NCBI GenBank assembly: GCA_903939765.1
Contig: CAJAIK010000126.1
Coordinates: 24,970 to 88,969, forward strand
Source: an uncultured Chlorobiaceae bacterium
GTDB taxonomy: Bacteria > Bacteroidota > Chlorobiia > Chlorobiales > Chlorobiaceae
Length of the DNA stretch: 64,000 nucleotides
Direction: 5' to 3'
The notes under the pieces were generated by a model, which saw nothing but the letters and a program-made list of their open reading frames with translations, did not search any database and was not told the origin of the DNA. Below, in pieces: positions 1 to 9,576 of this stretch. Every line of letters starts with the position of its first letter. Within the stretch, counting starts at the first letter, position 1. The position numbers and the translations under genes were made by a program.

Positions 1-6
1 AAAAAT

Positions 7-1020
7 GTGCAATGGCTCATCGGTGTTCTTGCCGGGGCCGTGCTCTGGATTCTGCTTTACAGTAATCTTGAGTGGTTGGCCACACTATCACTTTCGTTTT
101 CCGGCATTACCAGGGTAAACCGTTTCGGTGAAGCGCTCTGCTTTTTTCTCTATGAGGTGCCAAAAGTGCTGCTGCTGCTTACGGCCGTAGTCTTTTTGAT
201 GGGGGTTGTGCACACCTTCATCTCCGCCGAGCGCACCCGGGCATTGCTATCGGGGCGGCGTACCGGGGTCGGAAACATTATGGCGGCGTCACTCGGCATT
301 GTGACCCCCTTCTGCTCCTGCTCGGCTGTGCCGCTTTTTATCGGTTTTCTCCAGGCGGGAGTGCCGCTTGGCGTCACCTTCTCTTTTTTGATATCAGCAC
401 CGATGATCAACGAGGTTGCTCTCGCGCTGCTCTTTGGTATGTTCGGCTGGAAGGTGGCGCTGCTCTATTCCGCCATGGGCCTCGCTGTTGCCATTATTGC
501 CGGGATGGTGATCGGCAAACTCCGTATGGAGCGTTTTCTGGAAGAGTGGGTGCAGAAGCTGCAGGAGAGAGTGGTTTCTCCGGAAGTGGAGGGCGAGGCA
601 ATGAGCCTGCATCTGCGGCTCCGCGAGGGGCTGCACCACGTCCGGGATATTGTTGGCAAGGTGTGGCTCTACATTGTGCTTGGCGTAGGGCTGGGCGCGG
701 GAATCCACGGCTATGTTCCTGAAAACTTCATGGCCTCATTGATGGGCAAAAGTGTCTGGTGGTCGGTGCCCGTTGCGGTGCTGATCGGCGTTCCCATGTA
801 CTCCAACGCAGCAGGTATTCTCCCCGTTGTGGAGGCGCTGCTCGGCAAGGGAGCCGCCCTTGGAACGGTGATGGCCTTCATGATGAGTGTCATCGCCCTC
901 TCCGCCCCGGAGATGATCATTCTCCGCAAGGTGTTGAAACCCCGTCTTATTGCCGTATTTGCCGGAGTTGTGGCGCTGGGAATCATGCTGGTGGGCTTCG
1001 TTTTCAATCTCGTTTTATGA
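7..1020 (+). CDS. arsP: ArsP/YraQ-type permease (DUF318 family), start possibly outside window
   Basis: Polytopic membrane protein of about 337 residues with roughly eight to ten hydrophobic segments. The conserved motif TPFCSCSAVP lies at residues 100-109 (cysteines 103 and 105) and is the hallmark of the COG0701 permease family. Members next to arsenic genes, such as Campylobacter ArsP, export trivalent organoarsenicals. Here arsC and acr3 follow on the same strand, so an arsenic role is a reasonable inference, although other family members have other or unknown substrates. The first usable start is GTG at position 7, but the frame is open to the window edge, so the true start may lie upstream. 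Confidence 0.75.
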   Translation: MQWLIGVLAGAVLWILLYSNLEWLATLSLSFSGITRVNRFGEALCFFLYEVPKVLLLLTAVVFLMGVVHTFISAERTRALLSGRRTGVGNIMAASLGIVTPFCSCSAVPLFIGFLQAGVPLGVTFSFLISAPMINEVALALLFGMFGWKVALLYSAMGLAVAIIAGMVIGKLRMERFLEEWVQKLQERVVSPEVEGEAMSLHLRLREGLHHVRDIVGKVWLYIVLGVGLGAGIHGYVPENFMASLMGKSVWWSVPVAVLIGVPMYSNAAGILPVVEALLGKGAALGTVMAFMMSVIALSAPEMIILRKVLKPRLIAVFAGVVALGIMLVGFVFNLVL

Positions 1021-1102
1021 ATATAGCCCTGGATACTCCTGCAGTGTTTGGGGAAAAGCAGTTTTCGGTTAACCAATGGAGGCTCAAAACAAGTAATCAA
1101 CA

Positions 1103-1531
1103 ATGAAAAAATCCATCCTTATTCTCTGTACCGGAAACTCCTGCCGCAGCCAGATGGCCGAAGGGTTTCTTCGTTCATTCGACTCCTCGCTTGAGGTCTC
1201 TTCTGCAGGCACAAAACCTGCGGCGGCGGTTCACCCGCTTGCGGTCCAGGTGATGCGTGAAGAGTGGGTCGATATCAGCCTGAACATGCCGAAAAGTGTT
1301 GATGAATTTCTCGGCAAAGCCTTCGACTATGTGATAACGGTCTGTGACGGGGCCAATGAATCCTGCCCGGTTTTTACCGGCAAGGTTGAGCATCGCCTCC
1401 ACATCGGTTTTGACGACCCCGCAGAGGCAGAGGGGACAAAAGAGGAGCAGCTTGCCATGTTCCGGCGCATCCGCAACGAAATCAACCAGCGCTTCAGGCA
1501 GTTTTATAACGAGAATGTAAAAGGGAAATAA
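1103..1531 (+). CDS. arsC: Arsenate reductase, thioredoxin-coupled type
   Basis: A 142-residue cytoplasmic enzyme of the low-molecular-weight tyrosine phosphatase fold that reduces arsenate to arsenite. The P-loop CTGNSCRS starts at Cys9. Cys14 and the later pair Cys81/Cys88 (spaced CX6C) match the redox cysteines of the Staphylococcus pI258 ArsC (Cys10, 15, 82, 89), which points to thioredoxin as reductant rather than glutaredoxin. It lies between the ArsP-like permease and acr3, whose start follows two bases after its stop, so arsC and acr3 are almost certainly co-transcribed and probably translationally coupled. No arsR repressor is in view; one may lie left of the window. Confidence 0.93.
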   Translation: MKKSILILCTGNSCRSQMAEGFLRSFDSSLEVSSAGTKPAAAVHPLAVQVMREEWVDISLNMPKSVDEFLGKAFDYVITVCDGANESCPVFTGKVEHRLHIGFDDPAEAEGTKEEQLAMFRRIRNEINQRFRQFYNENVKGK

Positions 1532-1533
1532 CG

Positions 1534-2583
1534 ATGAGTAATGCCACAAAACAGTTGTCGTTTCTCGACCGCTACCTGACGCTCTGGATTTTTCTTGCCA
1601 TGGGCCTCGGTGTGCTCTCCGGCTGGCTCTATCCCGCCATTCCGGGCTTCTGGAATCTCTTTCAGTCGGGCACCACAAACATGCTGATCGCCGCCGGCCT
1701 CATCGTCATGATGTACCCGCCTCTCGCAAAGGTAAAGTATGAAGAGTTGGGTGATGTTTTCCGCAACACCAGGGTGCTTGCCCTTTCACTGGTGCAGAAC
1801 TGGGTGATTGGCCCGATACTGATGTTCGTGCTTGCCGTGCTTCTGCTCTCCGACATGCCGCACTATATGGCCGGTCTCATCATGATCGGGCTTGCCCGCT
1901 GCATCGCCATGGTCATTGTCTGGAATGAGCTTGCCAAAGGAGATACGGAGTATGCTGCCGGCCTTGTCGCCTTCAACTCAATATTCCAGGTACTCTTCTT
2001 TCCCCTCTATGCCTGGATCTTTCTGACGGTGCTGCCCAGGTGGCTCGGTATCAGCTCCTTTGCTGTCGACATCTCCATCGCCGATATTGCCCTCTCGGTC
2101 TTTATCTACCTCGGCATTCCCTTTATTGCCGGCTTTCTGACCCGCTTTGTGCTGCTGCGTATGAAAGGAAAGGAGTGGTACGAAGGCGCGTTCATCCCCC
2201 GCATCAGCCCGCTGACGCTGATGGCCCTGCTCTTTACCATTGTGGTGATGTTCTCGCTGAAGGGCAGCTCCATCATCCGGATTCCCATTGATGTGGTGCG
2301 CATTGCCATTCCCCTTATGATCTATTTTGTGATCATGTTTTTGCTCTCCTTTTACATGGGGCGCAAGTTTGGTGCGGGCTACTCCAAAACCGCAACGCTC
2401 GCTTTTACCGCCGCAAGCAACAATTTTGAACTTGCAATTGCCGTGGCAGTAGCCACCTTCGGTATCAACTCAGGCGAAGCTTTTGCCGCTGTTATCGGCC
2501 CTCTCGTTGAGGTTCCGGCCCTGATTGCATTGGTCAATGTCGCCCTCTGGTTCAAGGGCAGATATTTTGGTGAAACCGTGTAG
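1534..2583 (+). CDS. acr3: Arsenite efflux permease Acr3
   Basis: A 349-residue inner-membrane arsenite extrusion carrier of the ACR3 family, with ten predicted membrane spans. The conserved [15 protein letters not shown] segment carries Cys123, equivalent to the essential TM4 cysteine of the family. The C-terminal [14 protein letters not shown] and [11 protein letters not shown] motifs are also typical. Length is normal for bacterial Acr3. It exports the arsenite made by ArsC, encoded immediately upstream, and is the last gene of the cassette. Confidence 0.95.
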   Translation: MSNATKQLSFLDRYLTLWIFLAMGLGVLSGWLYPAIPGFWNLFQSGTTNMLIAAGLIVMMYPPLAKVKYEELGDVFRNTRVLALSLVQNWVIGPILMFVLAVLLLSDMPHYMAGLIMIGLARCIAMVIVWNELAKGDTEYAAGLVAFNSIFQVLFFPLYAWIFLTVLPRWLGISSFAVDISIADIALSVFIYLGIPFIAGFLTRFVLLRMKGKEWYEGAFIPRISPLTLMALLFTIVVMFSLKGSSIIRIPIDVVRIAIPLMIYFVIMFLLSFYMGRKFGAGYSKTATLAFTAASNNFELAIAVAVATFGINSGEAFAAVIGPLVEVPALIALVNVALWFKGRYFGETV

Positions 2584-2802
2584 GGGCGGGATTGGGAAAA
2601 TTGTTGTTATCCGTCATGGGGGCGGGAGAACCCCTCCCCTGCGGAATGGGTTGTTGTATGGCTCTTCGGAGCAACTGCAAATAGCGCTCCCTCTTTCAGC
2701 CTTTTTTGTTATAATGAACCTGTATGTGCCGCAGCGGTTATTTTTTGCCATGTGCGGTGCTTTCCCCGGGGTAATCACATGGAACAATGAACGCAGCAAC
2801 TG
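2584..2802. repeat. Intergenic stretch with a GC-rich hairpin of a dispersed family
   Basis: No gene is visible in these 219 bases. A GC-rich hairpin lies at 2620-2638: GGGCGGG, five-base loop, CCCTCCC (one mismatch). A half-copy of the same motif sits at 2583-2590. The same architecture recurs at 12963-12981 and 44173-44191. It may work as an acr3 terminator or be a REP-like element. No clear sigma-70 promoter for lolD could be picked out. Confidence 0.5.
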
Positions 2803-3546
2803 ATGGCTGAAACCATACTCAGGCTTGAAAATATCAGAAAAGAGCTTGGCCTCTCCAAGGCCATCCGCCAGACCATCATTCCCAACCTCTCTCTGGAGGT
2901 TATGGCGGGTGACTTTGTTGCCATAACAGGACCGTCGGGTTCAGGCAAATCGACACTGCTCTACATCATGGGAGGGCTCGACAGACCAACAGCAGGCAAG
3001 GTCTGGCTCGACGGAGATGTGATTACCGACAAAAACGAAGCAGAGATGAACCGTATCCGCAATGAAAAAATTGGCTTTATCTATCAGTTTCATTTTTTGC
3101 TGCCCGAGTTCGATGCCGTTGAAAACGTCAGTATGCCGATGATGATCAACGGCCGCCGCAGCCGGAAAGAGATCAGGGAGCGGGCCATGAAACTGCTCGA
3201 TATGGTTGACATGCAGAACAAATATGATAACAAGCCAAGCCAGCTCTCCGGTGGCCAGCAGCAGCGCGTAGCCATTGCACGGGCACTGGCCAACGAACCA
3301 AAAATCCTGCTTGGCGATGAACCGACCGGCAACCTCGATTCCCGTTCGGCCAATAATGTCTATCAGCTTTTTGAGCGCCTGAACCAGGAGCTGAACCAGA
3401 CCGTTATTGTCGTTACCCACGATGAGGTGTTTGCCAACCGTGCGCGGCGGCGCCTTCATCTTGTAGACGGTCAAATTGAGAGCGACCGGCCACTCCGGCC
3501 GATGGTTAACGATTCCACCAATACGCAAAGGCAGGATCAACACTAA
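2803..3546 (+). CDS. lolD: Lipoprotein-releasing system ATPase LolD-like
   Basis: A 247-residue ABC ATPase with Walker [10 protein letters not shown] (43-51), Q-loop Gln95, signature LSGGQQQ (148-154), Walker B ending in GDEPTGNLD, and H-loop His206. The Q-loop context [12 protein letters not shown] is characteristic of LolD, the ATPase that with LolC/E moves lipoproteins from the inner membrane to LolA; MacB-type ATPases are the main alternative. No LolC/E-type permease is in the window, so the partner must be encoded elsewhere. The short hydrophilic C-terminal tail after residue 225 is an extension. The cruA start follows 22 bases after its stop. Confidence 0.83.
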   Translation: MAETILRLENIRKELGLSKAIRQTIIPNLSLEVMAGDFVAITGPSGSGKSTLLYIMGGLDRPTAGKVWLDGDVITDKNEAEMNRIRNEKIGFIYQFHFLLPEFDAVENVSMPMMINGRRSRKEIRERAMKLLDMVDMQNKYDNKPSQLSGGQQQRVAIARALANEPKILLGDEPTGNLDSRSANNVYQLFERLNQELNQTVIVVTHDEVFANRARRRLHLVDGQIESDRPLRPMVNDSTNTQRQDQH

Positions 3547-3568
3547 CATCCTTTATCTGCGCTCTTTC

Positions 3569-5107
3569 ATGCATACGTCACTCAATCATATCCGGATCAC
3601 CCATCCCTGTCTGTTCAGGGCATTTTCAACGCTTCCGGATGGAGAGCGCCATCTGCACCGTATCAGTGAGCTCGACCATTACTGGCAGCGGCTTAAACAG
3701 CCTGTCCGGCCGGTCATTTTGGCCGGCGACAGCATGCCCAAAGAGGCCCGCATCAGCGGGGAGTACGATCTGATTTATGCGGGCGGGACGCTCAGCCTGC
3801 TTCATGCGGCGGTAATGGCGGGGAAGTATGGCCGGAAGGTGATGATTTTTGACCGTCAGACTCCCGCAAAATCGACCAGAGACTGGAACATATCAAGGGA
3901 TGAACTGCTCAATCTCTCCTCTGCCGGACTTTTTACCGAGAGCGAAATTGATTCCGTCATTGTCCGCCGGTACAAAACCGGCTGGGTTGAATTTTACCAG
4001 CCTGACGGCCGCCAGAAAAGGCTGACCATGGAAAACGTGCTCGATTGCGCCGTTGATGCCGACAAACTGCTTGCTCTGGCAAAAGAGAAGGTAATGGCCG
4101 TAACCGGCACCACCCTCCTTGCCGAAACCACCTTTATCCGTTCTTACCAGTTTGACGATCATATTGTGGTGCAGGTTGAGGATCGCCACGCCAAACCATT
4201 CTGGTACAAAGCCAAAGTGCTGGTGGATGTGATGGGCATACTCTCGCCCATTGCCATGCAGCTCAACGAAGGCTCGCCGCAGACCCATGTCTGCCCCACA
4301 GTCGGCACCATAGCGAGCGGTTTTGAAGACGTTGATTTTGAGACCGGTGAAATTCTTGCCACGACAGGGCCCGCCGAGATCTTTCAAGGAGGGGGGCGGC
4401 AACTTATCTGGGAAGGCTTTCCTGCCGACGGGCAAAAATATATCACCTATCTTTTCTTTTATGACGAGGCCGACTCCCCGAACGATAAATCCCTGCTCAG
4501 CCTCTTCGAAAGTTACTTCAAGAAGCTTCCGGAGTACAAAAAGCCGGGTAAGGATTTTGTGATTCACCGCCCCGTCTACGGCATCATTCCAGCCTATTGC
4601 CATGACGGCTTCAACCGTACGCGCGAGATTGCCGATGACCACATCATTCTTTTCGGTGACGCGGCCTCACTTGGCTCTCCGCTCACCTTCTGCGGCTTTG
4701 GATCGATGGTACGCAACCTTCACCATCTTACCGCTGATCTTGACCGGGCGCTTCTCGACAACAATCTCTCCAAAAAGCACCTTGAAACCATCAGCGCCTA
4801 CGAACCCAATGTTGCCTCGATGGCCAATCTCATGAAATACATGTGCTTCAATGCGGTTACTGATGAACCCAATTTTGTCAACGACCTGATGAACGAGGTG
4901 ATGCTGGTGCTCGACGACCTTCCCCCGCACTATCGTCAGGCCATGTTCCGCGACGAAATGAAGATTGAAGAGCTTGTTGTGGTTATGCTGCGCGTTGCCT
5001 GGCGCTACCCCAGGGTGCTGACGGCCACCTGGGAGAAGCTCGGAATACAGGGCTCTCTCAGCTTTTTCAAAAATCTTGCCGGCTGGGCATTTTCAGCCGT
5101 CCGATAA
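3569..5107 (+). CDS. cruA: Lycopene cyclase of the CruA/CruP flavoprotein family
   Basis: A 512-residue FAD-dependent protein. A Rossmann nucleotide-binding segment lies near residues 66-96 (DLIYAGGTLSLLHA). It is followed by the DWNISRDELLNL block that typifies the CruA/CruP/CruB family, and near the C-terminal third by an FAD-contacting HIILFGDAASLGSPLTFCGFG segment. CruA-type cyclases of green sulfur bacteria turn lycopene into gamma-carotene on the way to chlorobactene or isorenieratene. I chose ATG 3569, because extending upstream would overlap lolD. Which paralogue it is (CruA, CruB or CruP) cannot be settled by eye. This gene is the strongest marker of a phototrophic Chlorobi host. Confidence 0.75.
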   Translation: MHTSLNHIRITHPCLFRAFSTLPDGERHLHRISELDHYWQRLKQPVRPVILAGDSMPKEARISGEYDLIYAGGTLSLLHAAVMAGKYGRKVMIFDRQTPAKSTRDWNISRDELLNLSSAGLFTESEIDSVIVRRYKTGWVEFYQPDGRQKRLTMENVLDCAVDADKLLALAKEKVMAVTGTTLLAETTFIRSYQFDDHIVVQVEDRHAKPFWYKAKVLVDVMGILSPIAMQLNEGSPQTHVCPTVGTIASGFEDVDFETGEILATTGPAEIFQGGGRQLIWEGFPADGQKYITYLFFYDEADSPNDKSLLSLFESYFKKLPEYKKPGKDFVIHRPVYGIIPAYCHDGFNRTREIADDHIILFGDAASLGSPLTFCGFGSMVRNLHHLTADLDRALLDNNLSKKHLETISAYEPNVASMANLMKYMCFNAVTDEPNFVNDLMNEVMLVLDDLPPHYRQAMFRDEMKIEELVVVMLRVAWRYPRVLTATWEKLGIQGSLSFFKNLAGWAFSAVR

Positions 5108-5122
5108 CCCTTTTTTTCATTA

Positions 5123-7135
5123 ATGACCGATAGCACGAGCGCCAGAGAGACGATCACACAGCTTCGCCGGGAGATTGAGCGCCACAACCAGCTCTATTAC
5201 GTTGAGGCAAAGCCGGAACTCACCGATTTCGACTTTGACCGCCTCCTCGAGCAACTCATCGCCCTTGAGCGGCAGTTTCCGGAGCTGCTTACCCCCGACA
5301 GCCCTTCGCAGCGGGTGGGAGGAGCCATTACGAAAGCCTTCCCCCCGGTGCAGCACCGTGAACCAATGCTCAGCCTCTCCAATACCTACTCCACCCGGGA
5401 GGTTGAGGAGTTTGTCAACCGCGTTAAAAAGCTGCTTCTCCTCGAAGGGGTGGAGGAGCAGGAGATGGTCGCCGAACTGAAGTTTGACGGCGTCGCCATC
5501 AGCCTCCTCTACCGTGACGGCATCCTGGTCAGGGGCGCAACACGCGGGGACGGACGCCAGGGCGACGACATCACGGCAAACCTGCGTACCATTCCCTCAA
5601 TTCCCTTGCGGCTGAACGCACTTCGTGAGGGAGGAGAAGGTGAAGTAGAAGTTCGCGGCGAAGTTTTCATGCGCAAGGAGGATTTTGAGCGCATCAACGA
5701 AAGCCGCCCGGAAGAAGATCGATTTGCCAACCCCCGCAATGCCACGGCAGGCAGCCTCAAGCTCCAGGATTCAGCCGAAGTTGCCCGTCGCCGAATGTGC
5801 TTTGTCGCCTACTACCTCAAAGGGCTTCAAGATGAATCGATCGCACATCTCCGCCGTCTTGAACTTCTCAGCCAGCTCGGCTTCTTTACCGGCGACCATT
5901 ACCGGCTCTGCCTGGGTGTGCCCGAGATCAACGATTTTATTGCCCGATGGTCAGAAGAGCGCTGGCAACTCCCCTATGAGACCGACGGCGTCGTGCTGAA
6001 ACTCAACGATGTCGGCTGCTGGGCAAAACTTGGCGCAACCGCCAAAAGCCCCCGCTGGGCCATCGCCTACAAATATCCGGCACAGCAGGCAAGAACCATA
6101 GTGCACAAGGTCACTTTTCAGGTTGGCCGACTCGGCACCATCACCCCGGTAGCCGAACTTGAGCCGGTGCTCATTGCCGGTTCAACCGTCTCGCGCTCAA
6201 CCCTGCACAATTTTGACGAAATCGAGCGACTTGGCCTCATGCTTCATGACCGGGTCATTATCGAAAAATCAGGCGAGGTGATTCCCAAAGTGGTGCGCAC
6301 CATTCCCGAAGAGCGTCCCGAGGATGCCGAGCCCATTCTGCCGCCCGTGAATTGCCCCTCATGCCAGACGCCGCTCGTCAGGCCGGAAAATGAAGTCAGT
6401 TACTCCTGCCCGAACGAAGAGGAGTGCCCGGCCCAGATAAAAGGGCGGGTGCTCCACTTTGCCTCGCGCAACGCCATGGATATCCAGACCCTCGGCGACG
6501 CCCTCGTTGAGCAGCTTGTGGCTAAAGCGCTCATCAAAGGCCCTGCTGATCTCTATTTTCTTGAGGAGGAAGAGCTTGCAAAGCTTGACCGCATGGGCAA
6601 AAAATCGGCACAGAACATTTTGCATGCCCTTGAAAAAAGTCGTGAAAAGAGCTATGAACAGCTTCTCTACGCTCTCGGAATCCGTCACGTCGGACGCGCT
6701 ACGGCCCGTGAACTTTCGCAAGCCTGCCCCTCAATTGATACCCTCCAGCAGGCAAGCGAGGAGCAGCTTGCAACCATACCCGATATCGGCCCCGTGGTTG
6801 CGAGAAGCATTATCGACTACTTTTCAAGGGGCTCATGGCCAGCCCTCCTCCAAAAACTGCGTTCTGCCAGCCTGCCTCTTTCGGCCTCAGAACCAAAAGA
6901 GCAGGTTAACAGCAACTTCGAAGGGCTTACGGTGCTCTTTACCGGCGCTCTTGAGCGTTACGACCGTCAAAAAGCTGCGGAACTGGTGATGGAGCGCGGC
7001 GGCAGGGTAGTCGGCTCGGTCAGCAAAAAGACCGGCATGGTTGTTGCGGGCAGTGACGCGGGCAGCAAACTCCAGAAAGCGCTCAAGCTCGGCGTCAGGA
7101 TTGCCACAGAAGAGGAGTTTGAGGCGATGCTCTGA
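5123..7135 (+). CDS. ligA: NAD-dependent DNA ligase LigA
   Basis: A full-length (670 residues) bacterial DNA ligase that seals nicks using NAD+. Visible domains in order: Ia domain (about 1-70) with the YY motif; adenylation domain with the active-site lysine Lys120 in AELKFDG; OB fold; four-cysteine zinc finger (CPSC...CPNEEEC, near 410-435); helix-hairpin-helix repeats (about 445-580); and a C-terminal BRCT domain (about 595-670). ATG 5123 is preceded by no good Shine-Dalgarno sequence, which is common in this window. The stop codon lies inside the left arm of a hairpin shared with the convergent menG. Confidence 0.97.
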   Translation: MTDSTSARETITQLRREIERHNQLYYVEAKPELTDFDFDRLLEQLIALERQFPELLTPDSPSQRVGGAITKAFPPVQHREPMLSLSNTYSTREVEEFVNRVKKLLLLEGVEEQEMVAELKFDGVAISLLYRDGILVRGATRGDGRQGDDITANLRTIPSIPLRLNALREGGEGEVEVRGEVFMRKEDFERINESRPEEDRFANPRNATAGSLKLQDSAEVARRRMCFVAYYLKGLQDESIAHLRRLELLSQLGFFTGDHYRLCLGVPEINDFIARWSEERWQLPYETDGVVLKLNDVGCWAKLGATAKSPRWAIAYKYPAQQARTIVHKVTFQVGRLGTITPVAELEPVLIAGSTVSRSTLHNFDEIERLGLMLHDRVIIEKSGEVIPKVVRTIPEERPEDAEPILPPVNCPSCQTPLVRPENEVSYSCPNEEECPAQIKGRVLHFASRNAMDIQTLGDALVEQLVAKALIKGPADLYFLEEEELAKLDRMGKKSAQNILHALEKSREKSYEQLLYALGIRHVGRATARELSQACPSIDTLQQASEEQLATIPDIGPVVARSIIDYFSRGSWPALLQKLRSASLPLSASEPKEQVNSNFEGLTVLFTGALERYDRQKAAELVMERGGRVVGSVSKKTGMVVAGSDAGSKLQKALKLGVRIATEEEFEAML

Positions 7136-7164
7136 ATCCCGCACTGTCCGAAGCGCGGGATTCA
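7133..7164. terminator. Hairpin between convergent ligA and menG
   Basis: Perfect ten-base inverted repeat, TGAATCCCGC at 7133-7142 and GCGGGATTCA at 7155-7164, with a 12-base loop. It overlaps the ligA stop codon and sits nine bases from the menG stop. Position and stem strength suit a bidirectional terminator, although the T-tracts are short on both sides. Confidence 0.7.
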
Positions 7165-7171
7165 GCACCTT

Positions 7172-7921
7172 TTACTTTTTGGCAACGTAGAGAATTGAAG
7201 TCTCAAAGGTCATCGGAAAATAGTCAGCCTTTTTGAAGCCGCTCTTTTTCAGGATGGCGGTGAAGGCCTCAGCCTGCGGAAACTTTTCAACCGAGTGGGG
7301 CAGATAGTCGTAGGCAAAAGTGGACTTGCTGAACAACCCGGCAATTTTTGGCAGCACCTGTTTGAAATAGACCAGGTAAAGCTTTTTCATGATCGCATTG
7401 CGTGGTATCATCGGCTCGATAATGAGCGCATGGCCGCCCGGTTTCAGGACGCGATGGAACTCCCGCATTCCTTCGTTCAGGTTTTCAAAATTTCTCACAC
7501 CGAAACCGGCGCTGACCACATCAAAGCTCGCATTGTTAAAGGGGAGCTTTTCGGCATACCCCTCAATAAAGGTGATCTGCGGATACTTTTTGCGCGCAAG
7601 CAGCAGCATTTCGGGCGAAAGGTCAAGAGCGGTCACCTTTGCGCCCGCTATTTTGGCCATGGCGTTCGCCAGGTCACCCGTCCCGGTAGCAACATCAAGA
7701 ATCCGGGGAGCCGTATTTCTGCCGAGCAGCTCTTTTGCCCTGCTTGTCGCCTTTGCCCGCCAGTAGTTGTCGATTCCAAGACTGAGCAGATGATTCAAAA
7801 AGTCGTAGGTCGGAGCAACCTCGTCAAACATGCTCTTGATTGAGGCTCTCGACTTGGTCTGATTCAGAGATTTTGCGCTCTCTCTGGCCAGATTGCCCGT
7901 CAGGTCAGCTTTTTTTGCCAT
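7172..7921 (-). CDS. ubiE: Demethylmenaquinone methyltransferase MenG/UbiE
   Basis: A 249-residue SAM-dependent C-methyltransferase. Motif [10 protein letters not shown] is at 75-83. The family block [24 protein letters not shown] and the N-terminal [21 protein letters not shown] block are those of UbiE/MenG. In a quinone pool based on menaquinone it performs the last methylation. ATG 7921 was chosen because it has GGAAG at a suitable distance upstream and matches family starts. It overlaps the end of hisI by 17 bases, so the two are co-transcribed on the minus strand. Confidence 0.92.
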   Translation of the reverse strand: MAKKADLTGNLARESAKSLNQTKSRASIKSMFDEVAPTYDFLNHLLSLGIDNYWRAKATSRAKELLGRNTAPRILDVATGTGDLANAMAKIAGAKVTALDLSPEMLLLARKKYPQITFIEGYAEKLPFNNASFDVVSAGFGVRNFENLNEGMREFHRVLKPGGHALIIEPMIPRNAIMKKLYLVYFKQVLPKIAGLFSKSTFAYDYLPHSVEKFPQAEAFTAILKKSGFKKADYFPMTFETSILYVAKK

Positions 7922-8318
7922 AAACATCTTCCGGGTTAAACATGAGTGTATCGCAAATCTCCATCGAGAGGTCGCTCGTGGCTTTGCGGTAAAAGCAGGA
8001 GTGGTAGCCGACGTGGCAGGCACCGCCGGTCTGTGAAACTTTTAAAAGCAGTGTGTCGCCATCGCAGTCGATCAGAATATCGTGCACCACCTGCATATTG
8101 CCCGACGATTCACCTTTCAGCCAAAGCTCCTTGCGGCTGCGGCTCCAGTAACAGGCCCTCTTTTTTTCGAGGGTCATCTCAAGACTCTGGCGGTTCATCC
8201 AGGCCATCATCAAAACCTTGCCTGTTTCATGATCCTGCACAATTGCCGGCACAAGCCCTTTTTCATCAAACTTTACTGTTTCAAGAAAGCTTTTCTGGAT
8301 ATCTTGATTATCGCCCAT
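7905..8318 (-). CDS. hisI: Phosphoribosyl-AMP cyclohydrolase HisI
   Basis: A 137-residue enzyme of histidine synthesis that opens the adenine ring of phosphoribosyl-AMP. The metal-binding block DCDGD (84-88) and the zinc cysteines in [12 protein letters not shown] (Cys101, Cys108) are present together with the [16 protein letters not shown] segment. It is the stand-alone form, not fused to HisE. The other histidine genes seen here (hisH, hisA) are about 9 kb away on the other strand, so the pathway is dispersed. Confidence 0.95.
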   Translation of the reverse strand: MGDNQDIQKSFLETVKFDEKGLVPAIVQDHETGKVLMMAWMNRQSLEMTLEKKRACYWSRSRKELWLKGESSGNMQVVHDILIDCDGDTLLLKVSQTGGACHVGYHSCFYRKATSDLSMEICDTLMFNPEDVYGKKS

Positions 8319-8486
8319 TGATGGTGTAGATTAAGTGGTTTTTATCCCTGGGCCCCTCATGCGCGAGGAGAGGGACAAGAAAAATGTTTTTAAAGATTGA
8401 TAAAATTATGGAAAAACCAAGATCGGAATGGATAAAAAGATCAAAACAGGTAACTTCCCTAAGGTGAATTCATAATAATCAAGGTC
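8319..8486. promoter_or_regulatory. Divergent intergenic region, hisI / efflux adaptor
   Basis: These 168 bases must hold promoters for the leftward hisI-menG pair and the rightward adaptor gene. An imperfect GC-rich hairpin is visible near 8347-8373 (CCCT and CCTC arms pairing with GAGG and AGGG). The adaptor side is AT-rich. I could not assign clear -35/-10 boxes. Confidence 0.35.
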
Positions 8487-9569
8487 ATGCAGCCCCTACA
8501 GAAATTTCTTCCAAAATATACCATCGCTCTTGCCGTTCTTTTTGCAGCCACGGTCATTTTCCTTATGACAAGGGGTAATACGGTCAATATCGAGGTGGTG
8601 CAGGTGACCAATGCCGAGCTGGTTCAGGCCATCTATGCAACAGGATTTGTTGAAGCCGATGCCGTCGCCAATCTCAGTGCTGAATCTTCAGGAACGGTCA
8701 GTTATGTCGGCGCGCTCGAAGGGCAGCAGGTCACTGCCGGCCAGAAAATCCTTCAATTCAGCAGCCCGCAGCCACAACTTGCCATTCGTGAAGCAAGGGC
8801 AGCCCTGGCCGAACAGCAGGCCCAGGCAACCGACAACAGGCGGCGTCGTATTCGAAAGAAAAACCTTTTCGCTGAAGGAGCGATATCGCGTCAGGAGCTC
8901 GATGATGCCGAAAAAATGAACACCCAGGGCGAAGAGTTGCTCCAGCAGAAGGCTCTCCAGTTGAAGATGCGCGAGGATGACCTGAAAAAATTGACCGTGA
9001 TAGCCCCCTTTGCGGGTATACTCACCTTGCAGAATGTCAAGGAGGGCGACTATGTAATGCTCAACACCCTCGTTGCACGGGTGGTTGATACCTCAAGCTA
9101 CATAATCACCGTTGAGGTTGATGAACTCGATATTCCCCGCATACGTAACGGCCAGAAGGCAACCGTCGCCTTTGATGCCTGGCCCGACAAGCGGCTCTCG
9201 GCCGTTGTCTCCCGTATTGTACCCCAGACCGACCGGATAACGAAGACGTCAAAGATTTATCTGACGCTCGACTATCCAGCCACCGATATTCAGGCAGGGA
9301 TGAGTGCAACAGCAAACATCATCTACAATATCAGGCCCAATGCCCTTCTGGTCAAAAAAAGCTCGCTTCTTGACGAAAACCGTCAAATCTATGTCTGGAA
9401 AATTGAAAACGGCAAACTGAAAAAACAGATAATTCAGACTGGTGCCAGTGATATGACCTTTGTTGAGGTGCTGCAGGGGCTTAAAAAAGGAGATACCATC
9501 GCCCTTACCCCCGAAAAAGGGTTTCATGAGGGGATGCAGGTCAACATCATTGCTAAAAAGAAGAGCTGA
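8487..9569 (+). CDS. RND/MacA-type periplasmic efflux adaptor (membrane fusion protein)
   Basis: A 360-residue HlyD/AcrA-like adaptor. An N-terminal membrane anchor spans about 11-27. It is followed by a split biotinyl-lipoyl domain (SAESSGTVSYVGALEGQQV; later APFAGILTLQNVKEGDYV), between which lies a short alpha-helical hairpin rich in Glu, Gln and Arg, and then beta-barrel and membrane-proximal domains. Such proteins bridge an inner-membrane pump and an outer-membrane channel. No pump or TolC-type gene is adjacent; the next gene is unrelated, so its partner cannot be named from the window. Confidence 0.85.
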   Translation: MQPLQKFLPKYTIALAVLFAATVIFLMTRGNTVNIEVVQVTNAELVQAIYATGFVEADAVANLSAESSGTVSYVGALEGQQVTAGQKILQFSSPQPQLAIREARAALAEQQAQATDNRRRRIRKKNLFAEGAISRQELDDAEKMNTQGEELLQQKALQLKMREDDLKKLTVIAPFAGILTLQNVKEGDYVMLNTLVARVVDTSSYIITVEVDELDIPRIRNGQKATVAFDAWPDKRLSAVVSRIVPQTDRITKTSKIYLTLDYPATDIQAGMSATANIIYNIRPNALLVKKSSLLDENRQIYVWKIENGKLKKQIIQTGASDMTFVEVLQGLKKGDTIALTPEKGFHEGMQVNIIAKKKS

Positions 9570-9576
9570 GGTTATT

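Noticed and set aside
3476..3568. Longer N-terminus for the lycopene cyclase and overlap with lolD
   Set aside because: The extra residues lie inside lolD in another frame and have no family-like sequence; ATG 3569 is preferred.
9460..9576. Upstream extension of the NYN-S1 gene
   Set aside because: It overlaps the efflux adaptor out of frame; the NYN domain begins immediately after ATG 9577.
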